Below, piece after piece: positions 25,574-31,653 of a stretch of 32,529 nt of DNA; positions within the stretch are counted from its first letter, which is position 1; every line of letters starts with the position of its first letter. The stretch is from Chloroflexota bacterium (lineage in GTDB: Bacteria > Chloroflexota > Anaerolineae > UBA4142). Under the pieces are notes generated by a model. It did not search any database and was not told where the DNA came from. It was given only the letters and a program-made list of their open reading frames with translations. The position numbers and the translations under genes are program-made. The DNA is taken from the NCBI GenBank assembly GCA_016208315.1, contig JACQYF010000012.1, positions 1-32,529 on the forward strand, in the 5' to 3' direction.

Positions 25574-26556
25574 GTGCTGACGCGAAACCCAAATTCGCAA
25601 TGTACTGGGCCGCGGCGTGCGGCGGCTGCGAGATCGCGGTGCTGAATACGCACGAGACGATCCTCGACGTGGACGCGAATTTCGATGTGGTATTCTGGCC
25701 CGTCGCGATGGACGCGAAATACAAAGACGTGGACGCAATGCCCGACAAGTCAATTACGCTGACCTTGTTCAACGGCGCGATCCGCAATAGCGAGAACGAG
25801 CACATTGCGAAGCTGCTGCGGCAGAAATCGCAAATTCTCGTCGCGTTCGGATCGTGCGCGTATCAGGGCGGCATTCCCGGACTGGGCAACCTCGCGACCA
25901 AAGAGGAAATCCTCGAGACCGCGTTCAGCACTCTTTCGACCGACAATCACAACGGCGTGCGCCCACAGCCGAATTATCACGTCCCCGAAGGCGAACTCCA
26001 CATTCCGCAGATGCACGAGACGGTCAAGTCGCTCGATCAGGTTGTGGCGGTGGACTATTACATGCCCGGCTGTCCGCCCGAGAGCGCGCAGATCAACACG
26101 GTCGTCGGCTTGGTCATTCAGGCGCTCAAGGGCCAGGCGGCGCTTCCGCCGGCCGGAGCCATCATCGGGGTGACGAACAGCACCGTTTGCGATGAGTGTA
26201 CGCGCACGCGCCAGGAAAGGACGATCGGCGAATTCAGGCGCATAGCGACCTACCAGCCGAATACGAACGACTGTCTCCTGGAGCAAGGCGTGTTGTGCTG
26301 CGGCATCGCGACGCGCGGCGGGTGTAACGCGCGCTGTCCGTCCGCGAACATGCCGTGCATCGGCTGCTACGGCCCGGCGCCCGACGTGGTTGATCAGGGA
26401 GCGCGGATGCTGAGCGCGGTCGCATCGGTCATTGACAGCAAGAATCCGCAGGAAATTGACAAGATCGTGAACGGCATCGTGGACCCGGTTGGAACATTCT
26501 ATCGCTTTGGCTTGCCGGGGTCGCTGTTGCGCGCGAGTAGGAGGCGCCATGCATAA
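25570..26556 (+). CDS. mvhG: [NiFe]-hydrogenase small subunit, MvhG type (group 3c)
   Basis: This 328-residue electron-transfer subunit carries CGGCE (C17, C20) for the proximal cluster, FGSCAYQGGIPGLGN, MPGCPPES, and the C-terminal cysteine-rich block CDECTRTR...GVLCCGIATRGGCNARCP...PCIGCYG, which supplies the further clusters. There is no twin-arginine signal, so it is cytoplasmic, as in group 3c enzymes. The start overlaps mvhD by ATGA and the stop overlaps the mvhA start by 8 nt, so mvhDGA are coupled. It transfers electrons from the NiFe site in MvhA to MvhD and HdrA. Confidence 0.95.
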   Translation: MSADAKPKFAMYWAAACGGCEIAVLNTHETILDVDANFDVVFWPVAMDAKYKDVDAMPDKSITLTLFNGAIRNSENEHIAKLLRQKSQILVAFGSCAYQGGIPGLGNLATKEEILETAFSTLSTDNHNGVRPQPNYHVPEGELHIPQMHETVKSLDQVVAVDYYMPGCPPESAQINTVVGLVIQALKGQAALPPAGAIIGVTNSTVCDECTRTRQERTIGEFRRIATYQPNTNDCLLEQGVLCCGIATRGGCNARCPSANMPCIGCYGPAPDVVDQGARMLSAVASVIDSKNPQEIDKIVNGIVDPVGTFYRFGLPGSLLRASRRRHA

Positions 26557-28018
26557 CATCACTATTGATCCCATCACCCGTCTCGAGGGGCACGGCAAGA
26601 TCGAGATTTTCCTTGACGACGCGGGCAACGTCGCCAATACGTACTTTCAAGTTCCCGAACTCCGCGGCTTTGAACGATTCTGCGTCGGGCGCCCGGTCGA
26701 AGAGATGCCGACCTTGACGGGGCGCATCTGCGGCGTCTGCCCCGAAGCGCATCACATGGCCGCGGCCAAGGCGTGCGACGCGGTCTATCACGTTGACCCG
26801 CCGCCCGCCGCGAAAAAACTGCGCGAGTTGCTGTACTCGGCGTTCTATGTCACCGATCACGCGACGCACTTTTACGCGCTCGGCGGCCCCGATTTTGTGA
26901 TGGGACCCGATGCGCCGGTCGCGGAGCGGAACATCCTCGGCGTCATTCACAAGGTCGGACTTGAAATCGGCGGCAAGGTGATTCAAGCGCGCAAAGCGGG
27001 GCACCACGTCATCGAAATGATCGGCGGTCGCCAGGTGCATCCCTGCACGTCCGTGCCCGGCGGACTGACGCACGGGATTACGGAAGAGCAGAGAGCAGAG
27101 ATCGAGGGATTAGGAAGATGGGCGGTTGATTTTGCCTTGTTCAGTTTGCAGTTGTTCGGCGACGTGGTCCTCAACAACCAAGCGTACGTGGACCTGATCC
27201 TCGGCGACGTCTACACGCACCGCACTTACTATATCGGCATGGTAGACGAAAAGAGTCGCGTGAACTTTTACGACGGACAGGTCAGCGTCGTGGATCCCGA
27301 CGGCCAGCGCATCGGCAAGTACGCGCCGAACGAATACATGGATTGGATCGCAGAGCGCGCCGAGCCGTGGACCTATCTGAAATTCCCGTATCTGAAAAAG
27401 ATCGGCTGGAAGGGCTTTGTGGACGGCAAAGCGTCGGGCGTGTATTGCGCGACGCCGCTCTCGCGTTTGAACGCGGCCGACGGCATGGCGACGCCGCGCG
27501 CGCAAGCAGAGTACGAGCGCTTTTACGCGACGCTGGGCGGCAAGCCCGTGCATCAACGGCTCGCCACGCATTGGGCGCGCTTGATCGAACTGCTCTACGC
27601 GGCAGAACGGTGGGTTGAGCTGGCGACCGATCCCGAGATCACGTCTGACAACTTTCGCGCGCTGCCCACGACCACGCCGACCGAAGGCGTCGGAATCGTC
27701 GAAGCGCCGCGCGGCACGCTCACCCATCACTACCGGACCGACGAGCGCGGCGTGCTGACCCAAGTGAACCTGATCGTCGGCACGACGAATAACTATGCGC
27801 CCATCAGCATGTCCATCAAAAAGGCCGCGCAGAGTTTCATCAAGCAAGGCGTCGTGGTCAGCGAAGGGATCCTGAACCGCGTCGAGATGGCGTTCCGGGC
27901 GTACGATCCCTGCTTTGGCTGCGCGACGCACTCGCTGCCCGGCCAGATGCCGCTCGCGGTAACCGTACGCGACGCGCGCGGACAAATAGTGCGCGTGTTG
28001 AAGCAGAATTGCGATTGA
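26549..28018 (+). CDS. mvhA: [NiFe]-hydrogenase large subunit, MvhA type (group 3c)
   Basis: This 489-residue catalytic subunit starts with ITIDPITRLEGHGKIEIF. The NiFe ligands are C61 and C64 (RICGVCPEAHH) and C455 and C458 (DPCFGCATH). A C-terminal tail of 28 residues follows His461 and is the expected substrate of the maturation protease encoded at 28484. ATG 26549 is chosen for GGAGG upstream (26540-26544) and the family N-terminus. It overlaps mvhG by 8 nt. All four ligands are TGC Cys codons, so no selenocysteine. It oxidises or evolves H2 as part of HdrABC-MvhADG. The direction in this organism is not visible. Confidence 0.96.
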   Translation: MHNITIDPITRLEGHGKIEIFLDDAGNVANTYFQVPELRGFERFCVGRPVEEMPTLTGRICGVCPEAHHMAAAKACDAVYHVDPPPAAKKLRELLYSAFYVTDHATHFYALGGPDFVMGPDAPVAERNILGVIHKVGLEIGGKVIQARKAGHHVIEMIGGRQVHPCTSVPGGLTHGITEEQRAEIEGLGRWAVDFALFSLQLFGDVVLNNQAYVDLILGDVYTHRTYYIGMVDEKSRVNFYDGQVSVVDPDGQRIGKYAPNEYMDWIAERAEPWTYLKFPYLKKIGWKGFVDGKASGVYCATPLSRLNAADGMATPRAQAEYERFYATLGGKPVHQRLATHWARLIELLYAAERWVELATDPEITSDNFRALPTTTPTEGVGIVEAPRGTLTHHYRTDERGVLTQVNLIVGTTNNYAPISMSIKKAAQSFIKQGVVVSEGILNRVEMAFRAYDPCFGCATHSLPGQMPLAVTVRDARGQIVRVLKQNCD

Positions 28019-28029
28019 CTGGAGTGAAT

Positions 28030-28476
28030 ATGATTTCACCTGAACTCTTGCGCCACTATCCGTTCTTTGCCGGCTTGACCGACGCGCAGCAGCGCCTAAT
28101 CGCATCGGTCGCCGAGGAGAAAGATTTCCCCGGCGGCGCAACGATCTTCGAAGAGGGCCAAGCCGCCAACGCGTTTTACTTTCTGCTATCGGGCAGTCTC
28201 GATTTGTACTTTAGTATTCGGGGTGGAGAAATACACGTCGGAGGCATCAATCCCGGCGAGCCGTTCAGTATTTCGGCCCTGATCCCGCCGCACATCCTCA
28301 GCCACACCGCGCGAACGGCGAGCGCGTGTCGCGCGATTCTCATCAACGCGGCGGCGCTGCGCGCCATGTGCGATGCCGACTGTAAAATGGGGCACGTGGT
28401 CATGCGCGGCGTTGCGAGCGCGGCCATGGAACGCTTGCACTTTACGCGCGTGCAATTGGCCGCCGAGCGCGCGTGA
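28030..28476 (+). CDS. Cyclic nucleotide-binding-fold protein without DNA-binding domain
   Basis: This 148-residue protein has a CRP/FNR-type beta-roll: YPFFAGLTDAQQRLIASVAEEKDFPGGATIFEEGQAANAFYFLLSGSLDLYF, then GGINPGEPFSISALIPPHI. The C-helix region (CRAILINAAALRAMCDADCKMGHVVMRGV) contains three cysteines, and the protein stops where the helix-turn-helix should begin. The Arg and Ser that contact cAMP in CRP are not obvious. It starts at ATG 28030 with GGAGTG upstream, 11 nt after mvhA, and is followed by the hydrogenase protease. It is more likely a ligand- or redox-sensing accessory protein of the hydrogenase complex than a transcription factor. Confidence 0.85.
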   Translation: MISPELLRHYPFFAGLTDAQQRLIASVAEEKDFPGGATIFEEGQAANAFYFLLSGSLDLYFSIRGGEIHVGGINPGEPFSISALIPPHILSHTARTASACRAILINAAALRAMCDADCKMGHVVMRGVASAAMERLHFTRVQLAAERA

Positions 28477-28483
28477 GGGCGCG

Positions 28484-29092
28484 ATGCCTTCACGCGGTAA
28501 ACACCCGATCGAGTATGGGAGTGTGGGGGTATGGGGGGCGCTCCCACACTCCCATACCCCCACACTCATCCTCGGTCTCGGCAACCCGCTGCTCGGCGAC
28601 GATGGAGTCGGCTGGCGCGTCCTCGAACAACTCAAGAATAAGGTCACGAATTCCGAATTCCGAATTCCGGATTTCGAGTTCGGCTGCCACGCCGGCGGCG
28701 GGCTGAGTTTGATGGAGCGCCTCGTCGGCTATGAACGCGCGATACTGATTGACGCGTTGGCAACCGACCACGGCCCCCCCGGAACGGTCCACCATTTTGC
28801 TCTCGAAGCGATGACCAATCCGGCCGCCGGTCATCTCTCCTCCTCGCACGATACCACGCTGCAAAACGCGCTGGCCGCTGGTCGCGAACTGGGCGTCGAA
28901 CTGCCGCGCGAGATCGTGCTCGTCGCGATCGAATCGCCGCGGGTGTGGGATTTCGCGCCAGAACTATCGCCCCGCGTCGCCGACGCCGTGCCGCGCGCGG
29001 TAGTAATCGTGCAAGAAATCCTACGCCGGTGGACTACCCCAACCTCCAATCTCCAATCCCTACGGGACGCTTCGCAGTCTCCAATTGACTAA
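28484..29092 (+). CDS. [NiFe]-hydrogenase maturation protease (HycI/HoxW family) carrying three repeat elements
   Basis: This 202-residue endopeptidase removes the C-terminal tail of the large subunit after nickel insertion. The family landmarks are ILGLGNPLLGDDGVGWRV (nickel-binding Asp), AILIDAL (second Asp) and HLSSSHDTTL (His). The body has normal family length, but three repeat elements lie within the coding sequence. An octamer hairpin encodes about residues 11-28 before the first strand, GAATTCC heptamers encode about residues 55-62 (NSEFRIP), and CTCCAAT heptamers encode the last 15 residues. ATG 28484 follows GAGGG closely. GTG 28523 is an alternative. It lies directly after the cNMP-fold gene and fits processing of MvhA. 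Confidence 0.88.
   Translation: MPSRGKHPIEYGSVGVWGALPHSHTPTLILGLGNPLLGDDGVGWRVLEQLKNKVTNSEFRIPDFEFGCHAGGGLSLMERLVGYERAILIDALATDHGPPGTVHHFALEAMTNPAAGHLSSSHDTTLQNALAAGRELGVELPREIVLVAIESPRVWDFAPELSPRVADAVPRAVVIVQEILRRWTTPTSNLQSLRDASQSPID
28514..28567. repeat. Octamer inverted-repeat hairpin in the 5' end of the maturation protease gene
   Basis: The left arm has three 8-nt units (TATGGGAG, TGTGGGGG, TATGGGGG at 28514, 28522 and 28530). The right arm has CTCCCACA, CTCCCATA and CCCCCACA at 28541, 28549 and 28557. Two registers pair perfectly: 28519-28534 with 28552-28567 (16 bp) and 28513-28527 with 28543-28557 (15 bp). This is the strongest hairpin in the window, and it lies between the start codon and the first catalytic motif. 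Confidence 0.92.
28648..28668. repeat. GAATTCC heptamer tandem repeat inside the protease gene
   Basis: GAATTCC occurs at 28648, 28655 and 28662, exactly 21 nt, which adds seven codons without a frame change. In the reading frame it encodes NSEFRI, the same peptide produced by the GAATTCA array at 17336 in the EMO gene. Confidence 0.8.
29044..29085. repeat. CTCCAAT heptamers around a conserved core, 3' end of the protease gene
   Basis: CTCCAAT at 29044 and 29051, a GC-rich core at 29058-29079, and CTCCAAT again at 29079-29085. The core matches the minus strand of 17357-17378 at 20 of 22 positions, although the flanking heptamers differ. The last unit contributes the -35 box of the obg promoter (TTGACT starts at its final base). 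Confidence 0.87.
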
Positions 29093-29113
29093 TTCCCCCA
29101 TTTCAGGTATCTT
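29085..29113 (+). promoter_or_regulatory. Sigma-70-type promoter of obg
   Basis: TTGACT (29085-29090), a 17-nt spacer, then TATCTT (29108-29113). Transcription would begin about 29120, only a few bases before the obg ATG at 29123, so the message would be leaderless or nearly so. That agrees with the lack of a ribosome-binding site there. Confidence 0.65.
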
Positions 29114-29122
29114 GTCGTTCGT

Positions 29123-30400
29123 ATGCGTGACGAGTCTCTCTTCTTCGACGAAGCAAAAATCTTTGTGCAGGCGGGCAACGGCGGCAACGGTATCGTCAGT
29201 TTTCGCCGCGAGAAATTCGTGCCGCGCGGCGGGCCGGACGGCGGGCACGGCGGCCACGGCGGCGACATGGTTCTCGTGGTCAGTCCACGGCTCGATACGC
29301 TGCTGAGCTTTCGCAAACGCTCGCATTTCAAAGCCGAAAGCGGCGCGCACGGACAAGGGAAGAACAAACAGGGCAAGAGCGGCGCCGACCTGCTGATTCC
29401 CGTGCCCCGCGGCACTGTCGTGCGCGATGCAGCAACCGGCGAATTGCTCGGCGATCTAGTGAACCCGACCGACCGCCTAACTGTCGCGCGCGCGGGGCGC
29501 GGCGGACGTGGTAACTCGGCTTTTGCCAGCTCGACCAACCAAGCGCCACGCTGGGCCGAAAAAGGCGAACCGGGTCAAGCGCGCCAGCTAACTCTGGAAT
29601 TGAAACTGCTGGCCGACGTCGGCATTATCGGTTTGCCGAACGCCGGCAAATCCACTCTGCTCGCCTCGGTCACCGCAGCCAAGCCGAAAATTGCCGATTA
29701 TCCGTTTACGACTCTCGTCCCCAACTTGGGCGTCGCGCTCGTGGATGATCGCGAGATTGTGCTGGCCGACATCCCGGGCCTCATCGAAGGCGCGCACGCG
29801 GGTTCGGGCTTGGGCGACAAATTTCTACGCCACATCGAGCGGACGCGCGTTCTCATCCATCTGCTCGACGGCGCGCTCGAACGCCCGCTGATCGCGTTCG
29901 ACAAGATCAACGCCGAGTTGAAGCAGTTCGACCCGCGCCTGGCGACCAAGCCGCAAGTCGTTGCCCTCAACAAGATGGACCTGCCGGACGCGCAGGCGCG
30001 TTGGCCGCAAGTGCAAAGAGCGATGGCGAAACGCGAGATTTCCGCGTTCGCGATTTCCGCCGCCACGGGCGAGGGGGTTACCGAATTACTGCGCGCGGTC
30101 GCCGATCAGTTGGCCGAGATTCCGCGCGAGGCGCCCGTCGTCCAAGAGGAATTGCCGGTGATCCGCCCGACCGACGGGGAAGACGCGTTCGAAGTGTCGC
30201 GCGAGCAACATGCCTTTCGCGTGCGCGGCAAAAAAGTCGAGCGCGTGATTGCGATGACGAATTTCGATCAAGTGGAAGCCATCCTGCGCCTGCATCGCGT
30301 GTTCAAAGCGATGGGCGTCACGGACGCGCTGGCGCGCGCGGGCGTGCGTGAGGGGGACAAGGTGCGGATCGGCGAGGTGGAGTTGGAATGGCGGGAATGA
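29123..30400 (+). CDS. obg: Obg/CgtA family GTPase
   Basis: This 425-residue ribosome-associated GTPase has an N-terminal glycine-rich Obg fold (GNGGNGIVSFRREKFVPRGG, then PDGGHGGHGG). The central G domain has G1 GLPNAGKST, the switch-II motif DIPGLIEGAHAGSGLG, G4 NKMD and G5 SAATGEG. A C-terminal OCT domain (about 340-425) contains FEVSREQHAFRVRGKKVERV and VREGDKVRIGEVELEW. It acts in 50S subunit assembly and stress response. ATG 29123 is at the family N-terminus but has no ribosome-binding site. The promoter just upstream suggests a leaderless message. It overlaps nadD, the common obg-nadD arrangement. Confidence 0.96.
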   Translation: MRDESLFFDEAKIFVQAGNGGNGIVSFRREKFVPRGGPDGGHGGHGGDMVLVVSPRLDTLLSFRKRSHFKAESGAHGQGKNKQGKSGADLLIPVPRGTVVRDAATGELLGDLVNPTDRLTVARAGRGGRGNSAFASSTNQAPRWAEKGEPGQARQLTLELKLLADVGIIGLPNAGKSTLLASVTAAKPKIADYPFTTLVPNLGVALVDDREIVLADIPGLIEGAHAGSGLGDKFLRHIERTRVLIHLLDGALERPLIAFDKINAELKQFDPRLATKPQVVALNKMDLPDAQARWPQVQRAMAKREISAFAISAATGEGVTELLRAVADQLAEIPREAPVVQEELPVIRPTDGEDAFEVSREQHAFRVRGKKVERVIAMTNFDQVEAILRLHRVFKAMGVTDALARAGVREGDKVRIGEVELEWRE

Positions 30401-31011
30401 AGATCGGTGTACTAGGGGGTACGTTCGATCCCCCGCACATCGGCCACCTGGTCATCGCGCAAGAGGCGATGGATTATTTGGGCCTGGAACGGGTGATCTT
30501 TGCGCCGGCGCGTCAGCCGCCCCACAAGCTCGATCAGCGCATCACGCCGATTGAAGACCGGCTTGAGATGGTCCGGCTGGCGATCGTCTCACAACCGCGC
30601 TTTACGCTCTCGCACGTGGATGTGAATCGCGAGGGACCTACGTACACCGTGCATACGATGCGCCTATTGCGGCAGCAGTGCGGCGACGACAGCGATTTGT
30701 ACTTTATCATGGGGATGGATTCGCTCGCGAATATTCTGACGTGGCACAAGCCCGAGGAACTGATCAAGTTCTGCCGCTTGGCCGTCTTTAACCGGCCCGG
30801 GTTCGGCGTTAATCTGGAAATGCTGGAAGAAAAACTGCCCGGCTTGCGCGCAAGCATCGTGATGATCCCCGCCCCTTCGCTCGACATTGCCGCGAGCGAT
30901 TTGCAGCGCCGCATTCGCGCGGACAAGCCCATCGCGCACCTCGTGCCCGAGGCCGTGGCCGCGTACATCAGCGCGCGCGGGTTGTATCGCGGCAGGAGTA
31001 TGGAAAGTTAG
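30388..31011 (+). CDS. nadD: Nicotinate-nucleotide adenylyltransferase
   Basis: This 207-residue enzyme transfers AMP from ATP to nicotinate mononucleotide in NAD synthesis. It has the nucleotidyltransferase motif MKIGVLGGTFDPPHIGHL near the start, FAPARQPPHK, FIMGMDSLANILTWHKPEEL and a C-terminal DIAASDLQRRIR, a divergent form of the usual ISSTxxR. ATG 30388 has GGTGGAG upstream. ATG 30397, which overlaps the obg stop as ATGA, is an equally plausible start that would give the canonical MKIGV N-terminus. It is co-transcribed with obg. Supplying NAD fits the Rex/NADH theme, but this is a standard housekeeping pair. Confidence 0.95.
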   Translation: MAGMKIGVLGGTFDPPHIGHLVIAQEAMDYLGLERVIFAPARQPPHKLDQRITPIEDRLEMVRLAIVSQPRFTLSHVDVNREGPTYTVHTMRLLRQQCGDDSDLYFIMGMDSLANILTWHKPEELIKFCRLAVFNRPGFGVNLEMLEEKLPGLRASIVMIPAPSLDIAASDLQRRIRADKPIAHLVPEAVAAYISARGLYRGRSMES

Positions 31012-31027
31012 CAAGTAGGAGGCGAAA

Positions 31028-31327
31028 ATGGAGAATGTATTGACGCAGCATATAGAGGTAACCCCAAACGTCGCTGGCGGTAAGCCCCGTATCGCCGGAC
31101 ACCGCATCACCGTCCAAAACGTCGCTATCTGGCATGAGCGCATGGGGCTAAGCGCGGATGAAATCGCCACGAGGTACGGAATCACCTTGGGCGATGTGTT
31201 TGCTGCTTTGGCCTACTACTATGACCATCGCGACGAACTTGACGAGTCCATCCGCGCCGATGATGCCTTTGTCAACGAACTTCGCGGTCGCACACCGTCC
31301 AAGATCAAGGAAAAGATCGGTGGCTGA
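31028..31327 (+). CDS. DUF433-family antitoxin
   Basis: This 99-residue protein has the DUF433 pattern: HIEVTPNVAGGKPRIAGHRITVQNVAIWHERMGLSADEIATRYGITLGDVFAALAYYYDHRDE, a winged helix-turn-helix-like antitoxin. It starts at ATG 31028 with a perfect AGGAGG upstream and overlaps the next gene by 8 nt. Such proteins pair with DUF5615 PIN-like toxins, as here. It would neutralise the toxin and probably repress its own operon. The pair lies between nadD and a minus-strand peptidase gene and is an ordinary mobile-style accessory module. Confidence 0.9.
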   Translation: MENVLTQHIEVTPNVAGGKPRIAGHRITVQNVAIWHERMGLSADEIATRYGITLGDVFAALAYYYDHRDELDESIRADDAFVNELRGRTPSKIKEKIGG

Positions 31328-31652
31328 CCGCATAAGATTCTACATGGACGAGCACGTGGACGGCGCGGTTACGGAAGGTCTGCGGCGTCGCGGTGTAAAC
31401 GTTTTGACCGCGCAAGAAGCGCGAATGCATCCAGCCGACGATGACAAGCACCTGGCACTCGCCGTCGAGCAAGACCGTGTTGTCTTTACTCAGGATGCGG
31501 ATTTCTTGCGTCTACATGCAGCCGGTGTTTCCCATCCTGGCATCGTGTATGCGCCGCAGCATACACCTGTCGGTTACATCATTCGGGGCCTAATGTTGAT
31601 CCACGATGTCTTGGAGCCGAAAGACATGCTGAATCATGTAGAGTTTCTTTGA
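31320..31652 (+). CDS. DUF5615 PIN-like toxin
   Basis: The protein has 110 residues. It starts ADRIRFYMDEHVDGAVTEGLRRRGVNVLTAQEA and continues DDDKHLALAVEQDRVVFTQDADFLRLH, the spaced acidic residues of PIN-like nucleases. HPGIVYAPQHTPVGYIIRGLMLIHDVL completes the fold. Family proteins are probable ribonuclease toxins of type II modules with DUF433 antitoxins. I place the start at GTG 31320, overlapping the antitoxin stop by 8 nt, with AAGGAAAAG upstream. ATG 31344 would cut the first strand. It ends 1 nt before the convergent peptidase gene's stop codon. Confidence 0.88.
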   Translation: MADRIRFYMDEHVDGAVTEGLRRRGVNVLTAQEARMHPADDDKHLALAVEQDRVVFTQDADFLRLHAAGVSHPGIVYAPQHTPVGYIIRGLMLIHDVLEPKDMLNHVEFL

Positions 31653-31653
31653 C

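Noticed and set aside
26549..28018. Selenocysteine in the hydrogenase large subunit or HdrA
   Set aside because: All NiFe-ligand and cluster-ligand positions are TGC or TGT codons, and no in-frame TGA interrupts either gene.
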